From a virus: a stretch of 64,000 nt of DNA. A program made the translations under genes and the position numbers. The notes below the pieces were generated by a model, which was not told where the DNA came from, did not search any database, and saw nothing but the letters and a program-made list of their open reading frames with translations. Positions 39,062 through 47,706 of this stretch are shown in pieces. Positions within the stretch are counted from its first letter, which is position 1. The number at the start of each line of letters is the position of its first letter. Location of the stretch: the IMG/VR virus record IMGVR_UViG_3300032224_001676, positions 1 through 64,000 of that record; one strand, given 5' to 3'.

Positions 39062-39787
39062 TTATTGTTCCTTAGCAACTACATAATACTTACTTTGTAA
39101 TTCCTTATGATTAAATTCAAGTTTCATTAAACCATTTGAATTAATATATAATTTTCCATTCTCAGCATTTTTATTACTAACTAATATTTCTTTCAATAGA
39201 TCAGAACTATAAGTCAATTCAAATGTATTAGAGTCTATAATATTAGGATTTGAAATAGAATATGTAACTTTATTAGCATACTCAACATCACCACCAAATG
39301 TAAATTCTAAACCATTAAGACCAGGTTTAATAACTACATTTTCACTATTAGGTAAAGCATTTTTAGCTTTAATAAGAGCAGTCACTACTTCTTCATCTAA
39401 AATAGCATCAATATTATACTCTTCAGGTCCGTTGTATTCGCCTGGTTTAGCGATTGTAAGTAAATCTGCTAAAGCATAATTTAAATTAAATTGTTGGTCA
39501 GCTATTAATAGTTTAGATATTACTTTACCTTCTTTAGCATAATCTAACATTAGATCACCACTTGTAATTGATAATAATTTATCTAATTGAGTAGTGTTAT
39601 TAATGCCTATTTCAGATTCAGGCAACGGAAACCCGTTATATACCACCTTTCCTATCATTTCACGCGTGGGCGCCATAAAATCAATAGTAAGTGTTTTATT
39701 ATTGTTTATACGCCATTTAACGTTTTCTATTAGTCCTTTTAAATGGTATTTTTCAATAACTGATTGGAGTTGAAATTTTGATATCAT
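39062..39787 (-). CDS. DNA polymerase sliding clamp, gp45-like (241 aa)
   Basis: Trimeric processivity clamp. The fold matches T4 gp45 in length (228 aa) and pattern: 'DFMAPTREMIGKVVYNGFPLP', the basic/acid-alternating strands, 'LDKLLSITSGDLMLDYAK' and a final 'LKEILVSNKNAENGKLYINSNGLMKLEF'. Its promoter (39793-39824) places the -7 box 5 nt from the ATG. It lies next to the polymerase genes. Confidence 0.85.
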   Translation of the reverse strand: MISKFQLQSVIEKYHLKGLIENVKWRINNNKTLTIDFMAPTREMIGKVVYNGFPLPESEIGINNTTQLDKLLSITSGDLMLDYAKEGKVISKLLIADQQFNLNYALADLLTIAKPGEYNGPEEYNIDAILDEEVVTALIKAKNALPNSENVVIKPGLNGLEFTFGGDVEYANKVTYSISNPNIIDSNTFELTYSSDLLKEILVSNKNAENGKLYINSNGLMKLEFNHKELQSKYYVVAKEQ

Positions 39788-39792
39788 AACTA

Positions 39793-39824
39793 TGAATTTA
39801 ATAAAACTTTTATTTTAGGCCAAA
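39793..39824 (-). promoter_or_regulatory. phage promoter, TTTGG-N19-TAAATTCA
   Basis: TTTGG (39820-39824), exactly 19 bp, then TAAATTCA (39793-39800), a degenerate -7 box, continuing TAGTTATG with the clamp start codon 5 nt on. The strong -33 box and spacing support it despite the weak -7. Confidence 0.5.
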
Positions 39825-39842
39825 TTTAATGTTTATTTTAGG

Positions 39843-40364
39843 TTAATAACTTTTAACCATATTAATAGGTATTTTTTTCATATTAGCTTTATCTAATATT
39901 TCTTGATAAAGATGCTTATTGTCCTTCCAATCCTCTGTTTTATCATTGATGTCTATTCTTAAAATATAATCTGTTGATAAGTATCCTGGCGTATCAGAGT
40001 ATATTCTTTCTTCAAATAGGTTATGCCCTTTAGATTTAGTATATCTATCGCCTTTTATTCCTTTTAAATTCCATATATTATCTGGGTTTACTGGTGCTAT
40101 TTTGTATTTTTGAGATATTTTATTACCATCTAATACTATTCGGCTGGCTCTTCTAGTGAAATTATAAATATCATTCCCTGAAAAATCACTACTTCTTGTG
40201 GTTGATATTGAGTATTCTTTTAAGTGATCATTTATATTATCTTTTTGGAATTGTAAACCATTATCTAGTATGTTAGACATATGTCTTAAAGGAGCAAAAT
40301 GATATAAATTACCTATTTGTTTGCTTTCAGTAATTTCTTTTAATAGATCTGTTAGTTTAATCAT
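39843..40364 (-). CDS. possible ADP-ribosyltransferase-like protein (173 aa)
   Basis: Tentative. 'GNLYHFAPLRHMSNILDNGLQF' near the start and 'YSISTTRSSDFSG...RRASRIVLDGNKIS' resemble the first strands (H-x-T and S-T-x-R style) of ART-fold toxins such as DarT/PARP-like proteins. The very N-terminus MIKLTDLLKEITE is an amphipathic helix like those of head-packaged T4-family proteins. The frame starts at MIKL; two upstream codons (MF) are possible. Target unknown. Confidence 0.35.
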   Translation of the reverse strand: MIKLTDLLKEITESKQIGNLYHFAPLRHMSNILDNGLQFQKDNINDHLKEYSISTTRSSDFSGNDIYNFTRRASRIVLDGNKISQKYKIAPVNPDNIWNLKGIKGDRYTKSKGHNLFEERIYSDTPGYLSTDYILRIDINDKTEDWKDNKHLYQEILDKANMKKIPINMVKSY

Positions 40365-40378
40365 AAACATAAATATTA

Positions 40379-41269
40379 TCAGAAATTAAAGAACTTAGTT
40401 ACATTAGCGTTTAATGGTGGAAAATCCCATTTTAAATCTTTATAGAGTTCCTTTAATTTGTTTAGTAGTAGTGATTCAAAAATCTCATCTACATCAATAT
40501 ATGTTTTAACAAACTTTTCTATTTCGTCTGGTACTTTAGCGTTTGGTAATCCTATTGTTTCTAACTTATACATGTTTGGTTTTAAGTTAATAATGAAGAT
40601 TTTATCACCTTCTACTATTGATTCATATTGTTTATCTAAACGTTTGAATTTTAATAGATCATTATAACGAACTGCTGCTTTAGTATTACTAGGTGCTTTT
40701 AATTTAAATGAACTAAACATTTCACCTGCTCGAGCTGGGATTTTATATGATGAAATTTGTTTTACTCCTGTTGGTTTACCTAATTCTTTAGGATCTAATG
40801 TCTTAACTAATTTATAGAAATCAATAATAGTTTTATCTATTTCTGTTTTGGTTTTACCAAACAAGATATCTTTAATTAGTTGTTCGCCAAATCCTTTAAA
40901 TCGTTTATTCATATTGGACTTCATTAACTCAAGTCCTTTCATATCTAACTCATCAACAGCAACACCTTCCTTATTAGTAATATACATTGCGTATCTTCTC
41001 TTACCTGTAACTAAAATACCTTTAGCGATTACTTCTTGTTTTAATTGGAAATAATGTTTTTTAGGATTAATGTTAAATGATTCTTTAACAATAGTATTTA
41101 AATTATTATTTGACTCAGTTTGGATCTGGTCTGTTATTTTTAAAATAATTTCATTTTTATTAGTATCATTGATTTCAATACCCTGGGATTGCATGTGTTC
41201 TAGAATATTTCCTAGACATATATATAAACTATCTGTGTCTGAGATTATTATGTTTTCTTTATTTCCCAT
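40379..41269 (-). CDS. DNA polymerase family B, C-terminal fragment (296 aa)
   Basis: The part of the polymerase from motif C onwards. 'IIISDTDSLYI' at residues 7-17 is the catalytic motif C (DTDS), 'KKHYFQLKQEVIAKGILVTGKRRYAMYITNKEGV' is the thumb-proximal KKRY-type motif, and the rest is thumb. It needs the other half at 41919. Its start codon and GGAG ribosome site are inside the 3' end of the GIY-YIG gene. Confidence 0.9.
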   Translation of the reverse strand: MGNKENIIISDTDSLYICLGNILEHMQSQGIEINDTNKNEIILKITDQIQTESNNNLNTIVKESFNINPKKHYFQLKQEVIAKGILVTGKRRYAMYITNKEGVAVDELDMKGLELMKSNMNKRFKGFGEQLIKDILFGKTKTEIDKTIIDFYKLVKTLDPKELGKPTGVKQISSYKIPARAGEMFSSFKLKAPSNTKAAVRYNDLLKFKRLDKQYESIVEGDKIFIINLKPNMYKLETIGLPNAKVPDEIEKFVKTYIDVDEIFESLLLNKLKELYKDLKWDFPPLNANVTKFFNF

Positions 41270-41897
41270 AGCTCCATTTATAACCGTTTGTTTGTGAAAA
41301 TATTCCTCTACATACTTTAGATATGGTGGATGAATTACTATTTGTTTTAGCAGCTGCTTCTAATGTGTTAGGATATTTTGCTATAAAATTTCCTTGCAAA
41401 TCATATTGTATTACAATTTTTGCTTTTTTAGATGGTTTTCCTTTATTTGCTTGACTTATCTTTTTACCAAACCCCTTAGGTTTAGGGACACCTAATCTAA
41501 CTTCTCTCATCATATCTCCAAATCCTTTAGGTTTAGGTCTTCCTTTAAGAGCATCACTTTTTCGTTTTCTTGTTTCTTTTGATTGTTTTTTACCTAACAT
41601 TGGTTTTTTATCTTTTCTCCAGTTCTTATATTTTGCTATAGATTCTTTAGTATGAAATGATGGACCTCCTCCCCCGGTATTGCAATTTTCTAAATTAAAT
41701 CCCCAACTTTTAAATAAATGAATATACATTGTTTCAATTGTTTTTTTATCTTCTTCTAAACATTCATCTATTTTAATCATTTCAACTTCATTTCCTTTTT
41801 TACGTCTATGATCATTTAAACGATTTTTTAAATGTTTAGTATATCCGATATAAAACGGAACATCATCTCCTCTATGTAAATAATATATTTTAATCAT
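41259..41897 (-). CDS. GIY-YIG homing endonuclease with NUMOD3/NUMOD1-like DNA-binding tail (212 aa)
   Basis: The N-terminal nuclease reads 'KIYYLHRGDDVPFYIGYTKHLKNRLNDHR' (GIY-YIG variant, YIG at ~18-20), with an 'IETMYIHLF' E and 'CNTGGGGPS'. NUMOD3-like repeats 'KETRKRKSDALKGRPKPKGFG' and 'KKISQANKGKPS' follow, and the C-terminus 'VIQYDLQGNFIAKYPNTLEAAA...ICRG-type...GYKWSY' is NUMOD1-like. It is a free-standing element that splits the polymerase gene. A TATTTATAA element lies upstream. Confidence 0.9.
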   Translation of the reverse strand: MIKIYYLHRGDDVPFYIGYTKHLKNRLNDHRRKKGNEVEMIKIDECLEEDKKTIETMYIHLFKSWGFNLENCNTGGGGPSFHTKESIAKYKNWRKDKKPMLGKKQSKETRKRKSDALKGRPKPKGFGDMMREVRLGVPKPKGFGKKISQANKGKPSKKAKIVIQYDLQGNFIAKYPNTLEAAAKTNSNSSTISKVCRGIFSQTNGYKWSYGK

Positions 41898-41918
41898 AAT
41901 ATCTATTTATTATAAATA

Positions 41919-43676
41919 TTACGAGTGTGGGGCAAGGTTAAACTTTTTTATTAATTCTTCTTTATTCATTTGTAAATATTTATTATTAATTTGATCATTT
42001 ACAAACTCAATTGTCTTTTTGGTTAAAGATTGACCACTGTTAGTAATAGCAGCGCTACAAATTAAATGCCCGTCTGTGTATCTCCATCCGTTTTTAGCAA
42101 ATGTACCATACATAGCGTTTTGTAAGATCTTAAAGGCGTGTTGGAACAAATCATATAATTTATAGTTGACCCAGTCTTCAGATTTACCAGCTGTTTTCTT
42201 TAAACCTCTATAATGTTCTCGTTTTCCAAACCAACCTTCTAAAATCTTAGCAACTACACTTTGTTCATCAGTTCTAAACATAGCACCTGAAGCTGATAAT
42301 GTAAAGTCATTTTCTTCAATCATTTGAATCAATTTATTAATTGATATTTGAGCTGATTGGAGTGTGTAGTTCTTTTTATTTAGTTTTTCAACTGTTACTA
42401 TTTCATTAGGGTCTCGTTCTTTAAGTTTTTCTAAACTATGATTTTGTTCATAAGTAGGATTATGAGTAACAATTCTACCTACTAATGTTTCAATTCCTAA
42501 ATTAAGTGATTTAATAATGGAAGGATATAGTGATGTGAAGTCTAAATCAATTACATCAAAATACAGTCCTGGTATTGGTTCTAATAAATAACCACCAGCG
42601 TAAGTTGAATTAACTGCTTTTCGTGATGGGTTATGAGTTGTTGGTTTATTAGGTGAAATAATACCTTCACGTTTAAGATGCTTTAATATAGCACCTTCAT
42701 TCATTACAGTATTATAATAAATTGATTCATAAGGTATATTACAAATATGAGATATCATAATTGTTAATTCAATAAACTTAAGTTTTTCTTCTAGTTTTTC
42801 TAGAATCTCAACGTCTCGTAAGTTGTAATCAATAAATTTATTTAAATCATCTCTAAATAATGTATTTAAATTACCTTCATATTCAATTTTACCTAAACCA
42901 ACATACTTAGTTCCAATGTCTCCTAATTTATATGATGGTTCTTCTTTCATAATGTACTTTTTATGAAGTAACATATAATCTAGATGATTAACCCCACCTA
43001 TTTTAATTTGATTTTCACCATTAAAATCACGTGCCTCAACTTTACCTATTGGAGATAAACGTTCTACCTCGTCTATACCAACAATTTGTAACATTCTGTA
43101 GTATAAGTATGGTAAGTCAAAGTAAGCTGAGTTATAACCAACTAATATAGTAGGATCTAATTCTTCGTATTTAGATAAAAATTTACCTATTAATTCTCGT
43201 TCTGAACCACAAGGTATAATAATTTTATCATCTTGGTTTGTTTTTGGGATTTGCTTTGATTTATCAACTATAAAACATATTTTTTGTTTAGTTGTTATAT
43301 CTATTAAAGCAATAGAAGTAAGGGGCATAGGAGCAGATTTAACATACTCAGGTGTTAATGCACCTCCCATCTCAATTTCAATATCTATATAAACAATATT
43401 ATGCCAAGATGGTACTACATCTTCTTCTTTGTAATATAACTCTCGTAAAGCATATAATGATTTATCAATATCTTTTTCTAATAAATCACGATCATCTTTA
43501 TTGAATTTTTTAGTTGGTATAGCCCACCCACCAGTTAGAACAGGGCGAGCATTTTCTTGCCATTCAGGAACACGTTTCCAAAATGTAGGTTGGAGTTGAA
43601 AATCCATCCAACCTTGTTTATCATCTCGTAAATGATAAGTATAATTTTTATGGTCGTAGTAAATAGCTTGATACAT
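41919..43676 (-). CDS. DNA polymerase family B, N-terminal fragment (585 aa)
   Basis: Proofreading exonuclease plus most of the palm and fingers. ExoI 'IVYIDIEIEMGG' (D, E), ExoII 'NSAYFDLPYLYYRM', ExoIII 'YNLRDVEILEKL', motif A 'VIDLDFTSLYPSII' and motif B 'KILQNAMYGTFAKNGW'. It stops at 'NLAPHS' just before the expected motif C. With the 296-aa fragment it adds to 881 residues, near T4 gp43 (898). The -7 box lies 6 nt before the ATG. Confidence 0.95.
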   Translation of the reverse strand: MYQAIYYDHKNYTYHLRDDKQGWMDFQLQPTFWKRVPEWQENARPVLTGGWAIPTKKFNKDDRDLLEKDIDKSLYALRELYYKEEDVVPSWHNIVYIDIEIEMGGALTPEYVKSAPMPLTSIALIDITTKQKICFIVDKSKQIPKTNQDDKIIIPCGSERELIGKFLSKYEELDPTILVGYNSAYFDLPYLYYRMLQIVGIDEVERLSPIGKVEARDFNGENQIKIGGVNHLDYMLLHKKYIMKEEPSYKLGDIGTKYVGLGKIEYEGNLNTLFRDDLNKFIDYNLRDVEILEKLEEKLKFIELTIMISHICNIPYESIYYNTVMNEGAILKHLKREGIISPNKPTTHNPSRKAVNSTYAGGYLLEPIPGLYFDVIDLDFTSLYPSIIKSLNLGIETLVGRIVTHNPTYEQNHSLEKLKERDPNEIVTVEKLNKKNYTLQSAQISINKLIQMIEENDFTLSASGAMFRTDEQSVVAKILEGWFGKREHYRGLKKTAGKSEDWVNYKLYDLFQHAFKILQNAMYGTFAKNGWRYTDGHLICSAAITNSGQSLTKKTIEFVNDQINNKYLQMNKEELIKKFNLAPHS

Positions 43677-43682
43677 ATGCTG

Positions 43683-43714
43683 TAAAGATAATAAAAAAGG
43701 CTTGGTTTCCCAAG
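43683..43714 (-). promoter_or_regulatory. phage promoter, TTGG-N19-TATCTTTA, fused to a terminator
   Basis: CTTGG (43710-43714), 19 bp, TATCTTTA (43683-43690), then CAGCATATG. The -33 box is in the left arm of a terminator hairpin and the T-tract is in the spacer. It drives the DNA polymerase with a possible leaderless start. Confidence 0.78.
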
Positions 43715-43717
43715 CCT
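43693..43717 (-). terminator. intrinsic terminator in a promoter spacer
   Basis: On the minus strand AGGCTTGG (43717-43710), loop GAAA, CCAAGCCT (43705-43698) and TTTTTT. A perfect 8-bp stem with a GNRA-like loop. It ends transcription of the fibre gene at 43743 directly before polymerase initiation. Confidence 0.88.
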
Positions 43718-43742
43718 AATTTAAAAACATATCACTTATATA

Positions 43743-45647
43743 TTAAGCAAATGAAGATGATTTCCAAGTTGAACCATTCCAAGCGTATAATCTAACTGTT
43801 CCTGCGTTGTTATAAAATACTAATTCTCCATCTGTTCCAGTCCATGTAGGAGCGGCTCCGTATTTTTTTAATATTATTGAACCAGACATAGTAACTTTAA
43901 ATCCATCGTCTCTTGCTCCTCCCGCTCCAGATCCTATACCTACAATAAATGGATTAGTGATATCACTATGATTATTATATTGTCCTACTACAGTCTGATA
44001 TGATCCTGATGCTATTGTATTGTTTCCAGCTACAAATGAGTAGCTTCCTGAAGCATCTGTGCCGAGTCCTATAGCTAAAGAATAATCGCCTTCGGCTTGT
44101 GTGGCGCTTCCCATAGTATGAGAATAGTTACCTATTGAGGTTGTTAATTTACCTTCAGCATGAGAACCATAACCTATAGCTTTAGATCCTGATCCTTCAG
44201 CATGTGAATTAACTCCTACAGATGTTGTGTTTATTCCTTCAGTATGAGAATAATTACCTACTGCTGTTGTTTTTTGTCCCTCAGCGTGTGATGCTATTCC
44301 TATTGTAACTGAGCCTGACCCTTCAGTGTGTGATGCTAGACCTGATGCTGTTGTTCCAAATCCTTCAGTATGAGAATAATCATTTGCAGCTATTGATAAA
44401 TAACCTTCAGAGTGTGATCTATTTCCTTTAGATGTAGTGTAATAACCTTCAGCATGAGAGCTAGCACCAATAGAAGTTGAGTATTCTCCTTCAGCATGAG
44501 ATTCTTGACCAACAGCTACTGTGAATGCGCCTTCAGAATGTGAAGCATCTCCTACAGTTGTAGTTATGTATCCTTCAGCATGTGAACCAAAGTTACCTAA
44601 TGCTTTTGAACTATAGCCCTCAGCATGTGAATATGTACCTACAGAAGTTGAGGAATTTCCTTCAGCATGAGATGCTACTCCTACAGTAACTGTTGAGTAT
44701 CCTTCGGCGTGTGATGAAGAACCTGAAGCGATTGTTAAATTACCTTCGGCGTGTGAATAAGAACCTGAGGTAATAGTTGTATTTCCTTCAGCATGTGATG
44801 CAACTCCAGTAGTTGTAGTTATGTATCCTTCAGTATGTGAGGCCAATCCAATTGATGTAGTTTGAGTTCCTTCAGCGTGTGAGTAAAGTCCTTTTGTAAC
44901 AGTGTAAAAACCTTCAGCATGTGATGCTTCTGCCCCAAGTGATGTTATAGAACCTGATCCTTCGGCGTGTGATGATATTCCAACTGTTGTGGTTTTTTCT
45001 CCCTCAGCATGTGAATAATATAATATAGTTGTTGTTTGGTACCCCTCAGCATGAGTAGCAGTACTATTAGCTAAAGTACCATTTCCTTCAGCATGGCTCG
45101 CAAATGCTCCAAAATTAACTATAGTATTTAATCCTTCCGCATGAGAGTAATCACCAGCAGCATAAGAATTATATCCTTCAGCATGTGAAGATGTTCCATA
45201 AGAAACTGTTAAATATCCTTCAGCATGAGAATATCGCCCAGTAGCCGTGCTGCTTAATCCTTCAGTATGAGAACCTGTTCCAACAGCTGTAGTAGTGTAT
45301 CCTTCAGCGTGTGAGGCACTTCCTATGGTTATAGTTGATTTACCTTCGGTGTGTGAGTAAATACCTACAGTAGTAGTAAGATACCCTTCAGCATGAGATG
45401 ATGATCCTATAGTTGTAGAACAGTTACCTTCAGCGTGTGAGTAAAGACCTATTGCTAAATTACAACTTGCTCCATTTGTTAATGAACCAGTTATATATTG
45501 AGACCCACTAAAATGATTAGATCCTGTAATTGCAAATGATCCTGTAGCTGAGTTAGGGCAAAAACTAGATGTAATAAATGTAAAATTATTATCTAATTGT
45601 TGGTAGGTTAAAGCTGAACCTTGGGCTAATCTAAGTATTAAAGACAT
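43743..45647 (-). CDS. tail fibre/adhesin with YadA-head-like repeats (634 aa)
   Basis: The N-terminus 'MSLILRLAQGSALTYQQLDNNFTFITSSF' is shared with the fibre at 47707 and is a likely attachment domain. Residues about 70-570 are ~14-residue repeats (SHAEGxxTxxxGxx), like the left-handed beta-roll head of YadA trimeric adhesins. The end has 'SYSFVAGNNTIASGSYQTVVGQYN' then a globular tip ('DGELVFYNNAGTVRLYAWNGSTWKSSSF'). Probably a receptor-binding trimer. The cell target is unknown. Confidence 0.8.
   Translation of the reverse strand: MSLILRLAQGSALTYQQLDNNFTFITSSFCPNSATGSFAITGSNHFSGSQYITGSLTNGASCNLAIGLYSHAEGNCSTTIGSSSHAEGYLTTTVGIYSHTEGKSTITIGSASHAEGYTTTAVGTGSHTEGLSSTATGRYSHAEGYLTVSYGTSSHAEGYNSYAAGDYSHAEGLNTIVNFGAFASHAEGNGTLANSTATHAEGYQTTTILYYSHAEGEKTTTVGISSHAEGSGSITSLGAEASHAEGFYTVTKGLYSHAEGTQTTSIGLASHTEGYITTTTGVASHAEGNTTITSGSYSHAEGNLTIASGSSSHAEGYSTVTVGVASHAEGNSSTSVGTYSHAEGYSSKALGNFGSHAEGYITTTVGDASHSEGAFTVAVGQESHAEGEYSTSIGASSHAEGYYTTSKGNRSHSEGYLSIAANDYSHTEGFGTTASGLASHTEGSGSVTIGIASHAEGQKTTAVGNYSHTEGINTTSVGVNSHAEGSGSKAIGYGSHAEGKLTTSIGNYSHTMGSATQAEGDYSLAIGLGTDASGSYSFVAGNNTIASGSYQTVVGQYNNHSDITNPFIVGIGSGAGGARDDGFKVTMSGSIILKKYGAAPTWTGTDGELVFYNNAGTVRLYAWNGSTWKSSSFA
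43960..45440 (-). repeat. coding repeat: tandem SHAEG motif array (about 35 units)
   Basis: Degenerate ~42-bp units encoding SHAEG-(x)9, in which CCTTCAGCATG recurs with synonymous and conservative changes. The variable 9-residue part alternates with an invariant S/T-H-A/T-E-G. The repeats vary enough between copies to look old and selected, not freshly expanded. Confidence 0.8.
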
Positions 45648-45666
45648 ATATGTGTTTTGTTATAAA

Positions 45667-45697
45667 TATTAAAAGGGCTAGAATAATCCAGCCCTTT
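45667..45697 (-). terminator. intrinsic terminator
   Basis: On the minus strand AAAGGGCT (45697-45690), a 10-nt loop, AGCCCTTT (45679-45672), then TAATATTTA. It sits after the gene at 45720 and ahead of the fibre gene at 45647, separating their transcripts. The T run is short. Confidence 0.6.
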
Positions 45698-45719
45698 AAT
45701 TTAACGTATGTTAGTTTGA

Positions 45720-45917
45720 TTAAGGTTGTTCCATTGTCACATACCCACTAGCTACATAATAGTTTTTAACGTATTTAGTTAATCCAGGAGTAGATGGATA
45801 TTTGTTACTTGTTCCACTTCCTCCTATTTTAGGTACTTGATAGTAAGTAGGATTGTTCTTAACAAACCTTGGAGGAGTAATGTTAATAGGTGGTTGTTTG
45901 GTTGTTGCCTTAATCAT
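45720..45917 (-). CDS. hypothetical, probable structural protein (65 aa)
   Basis: Unrecognised. Proline-, tyrosine- and glycine-rich with basic residues (PPINITPPRFVKNNPTYYQVPKIGG), likely extended. It sits among fibre genes, so a minor virion or fibre-accessory role is inferred from context only. Confidence 0.5.
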   Translation of the reverse strand: MIKATTKQPPINITPPRFVKNNPTYYQVPKIGGSGTSNKYPSTPGLTKYVKNYYVASGYVTMEQP

Positions 45918-45922
45918 AATTT

Positions 45923-46285
45923 TTAATATGTTATATTAACACTAATTTGAAGATCATTACCTGACAACATACCATCAGCTGGAGTGTATGTACTATTATT
46001 TGGTAAATATGTTTTTAAATATAATGATGATGAATCTGATCCTGAAAGGTACATACTGATACTTGAAGTAGAACCTACAATTAAAGCTGGAATTAAAGTC
46101 CCATCAACACTACCTGAAAATGGAACAAAATAATTTCCACTTCCTCTAGTGAATTTATAAGATCCTACACCTAATCTAGCCCATGAGCCTGATGTTAACG
46201 CACTACCTTTACTTCCATCAGTAGCCGCAGGTGCTGTGGTACCAGTTTGAGAAATAGAAGCGCTATATAATAATATGGTTGCCAT
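45923..46285 (-). CDS. probable fibre-associated protein (120 aa)
   Basis: Beta-rich, serine- and glycine-rich sequence (SASISQTGTTAPAATDGSKGS, SGSWARLGVGSYKFTRGSG) ending 'GNDLQISVNITY', without charged clusters. This matches the C-terminal end style of the preceding fibre ('FQMILNVTQ'). A small receptor-tip or fibre component is plausible. No family recognised. Confidence 0.5.
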   Translation of the reverse strand: MATILLYSASISQTGTTAPAATDGSKGSALTSGSWARLGVGSYKFTRGSGNYFVPFSGSVDGTLIPALIVGSTSSISMYLSGSDSSSLYLKTYLPNNSTYTPADGMLSGNDLQISVNITY

Positions 46286-46305
46286 AATGCTTTGTTATTT
46301 TATTT

Positions 46306-47688
46306 TTATTGTGTTACGTTTAATATCATTTGAAATTTAACTCCGGTGATGTTAGCAGGTACTACTAATACTGGTGAGAATAAATGGTACCAATATATGT
46401 CAACATCATAGTTGTTACCTAAACTCCATTGATAAGCTGATACAGTTGTTATATAATTTTTACCTATCTTTTTAGCAAAAGCTGAATTAGGGAAGTTTGA
46501 GTTTGGGTACCATACAATAGTTTGTGTACCTGCTCCTCCTACTGTAGATGAAACAAGTGGGTTTCCACTTACTGGGACGAATGTACCTGCTGATGGAGAT
46601 GCGGCTGGGCTGTATATAACACTAGCTCCTGAAAATGCTCCGTCCATTGTAGCAGAATTTAAATTTAAAGCTGCGAAATTGTTAAGAGCAGTTTGATATG
46701 CTGCTGATGAGCCACCGTCCGCTACTGTTGAAGTTCCAGTAAAGTAAGCCATTATGTATCTTGAATCTAGTAAACCTAAATTAACAGATACTGAACTAGT
46801 TAAATTAGTTCTTATAAAGATATTATTAACGTTGTTCCAATTGACTGGAGGTAATATATAAGAATTTACAGCAGTTGGATTAGATGGGTATACTTGAGCT
46901 CCAAAGGTATTAGGACCAGGTGTAGTACTTATTAAACCATAAGAAAAAGTTGTTGAACCTGATACTTTAGTTGCTTGGTTTACAAACGCTAACTTATTAT
47001 ATGTAGTTGAAGAATTATAAGTTATTATACCACTATTATATATAGTATTTCCATTTGGGATACTAGCAGCTGACCATCCTCCAGGTAGTGGATTATCATA
47101 ACAATCAAATGAATATGATCTACCATCTGGTGGGACTGTAAAGTAACCATCTACTACTCCATTAATATCACCACTTGCTGTGCTAGGGAATACAAACAAA
47201 CTTGACCCATCATTATTAATAATAGTTACAGTTTTACCTTTTTGTGGGGTTTGTGGTAAACGACAGCAATAAGATCCAGTTCCTAATGACCCTGTACCTA
47301 CAACGTTGATACCATATTCTAAGTATGTGGTTGTATTAGTTGAAATGTTATCAAATATACTTCCAAATGATCCAGTACCGGTTGGGATTAATACATTTAT
47401 AGGTCGAACTACTCCTGTCCCGACATTTGGGAATCTTAAATCTCCACTAGAAGTTATACTTCCTGTAACGATTTGGTTACCAATAAAGATATTAGATCCT
47501 GTTGTAGCATATGATCCTGAGAATGTGTTAGTGATTACTGGTGAACCATTTGAAGTAATTGGTCCTGTAGTAGTAACACTACCTGAAATGATTTGGTTAC
47601 CATTAAGTGTTATAGATCCTGTCACATTAAGTGATCCTGTCGCACTAATAGATCCTGTGGTTACTAATGAACCTGAAATTGTTGGCAT
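46306..47688 (-). CDS. tail fibre protein with SGSxxxTGS repeats (460 aa)
   Basis: The N-terminal third is made of repeats like 'SGSLVTTGSISATGSLNVTGSITLNGNQIISGSV', a beta-helix-like pattern. The rest is beta-rich, with tip-like segments ('GKTVTIINNDGSSLFVFPST', 'YYWYHLF...'). It follows the large fibre gene and precedes two small genes. Likely a fibre or receptor-binding subunit, judged by composition and position. Confidence 0.65.
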   Translation of the reverse strand: MPTISGSLVTTGSISATGSLNVTGSITLNGNQIISGSVTTTGPITSNGSPVITNTFSGSYATTGSNIFIGNQIVTGSITSSGDLRFPNVGTGVVRPINVLIPTGTGSFGSIFDNISTNTTTYLEYGINVVGTGSLGTGSYCCRLPQTPQKGKTVTIINNDGSSLFVFPSTASGDINGVVDGYFTVPPDGRSYSFDCYDNPLPGGWSAASIPNGNTIYNSGIITYNSSTTYNKLAFVNQATKVSGSTTFSYGLISTTPGPNTFGAQVYPSNPTAVNSYILPPVNWNNVNNIFIRTNLTSSVSVNLGLLDSRYIMAYFTGTSTVADGGSSAAYQTALNNFAALNLNSATMDGAFSGASVIYSPAASPSAGTFVPVSGNPLVSSTVGGAGTQTIVWYPNSNFPNSAFAKKIGKNYITTVSAYQWSLGNNYDVDIYWYHLFSPVLVVPANITGVKFQMILNVTQ

Positions 47689-47706
47689 GTGTGTGTATTT
47701 TATTTA

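Noticed and set aside
41259-41919. Group I intron in the DNA polymerase gene
   Set aside because: The endonuclease gene fills the insert nearly completely, there is no room for intron core pairings on either side, and the downstream fragment has its own ribosome site and ATG.
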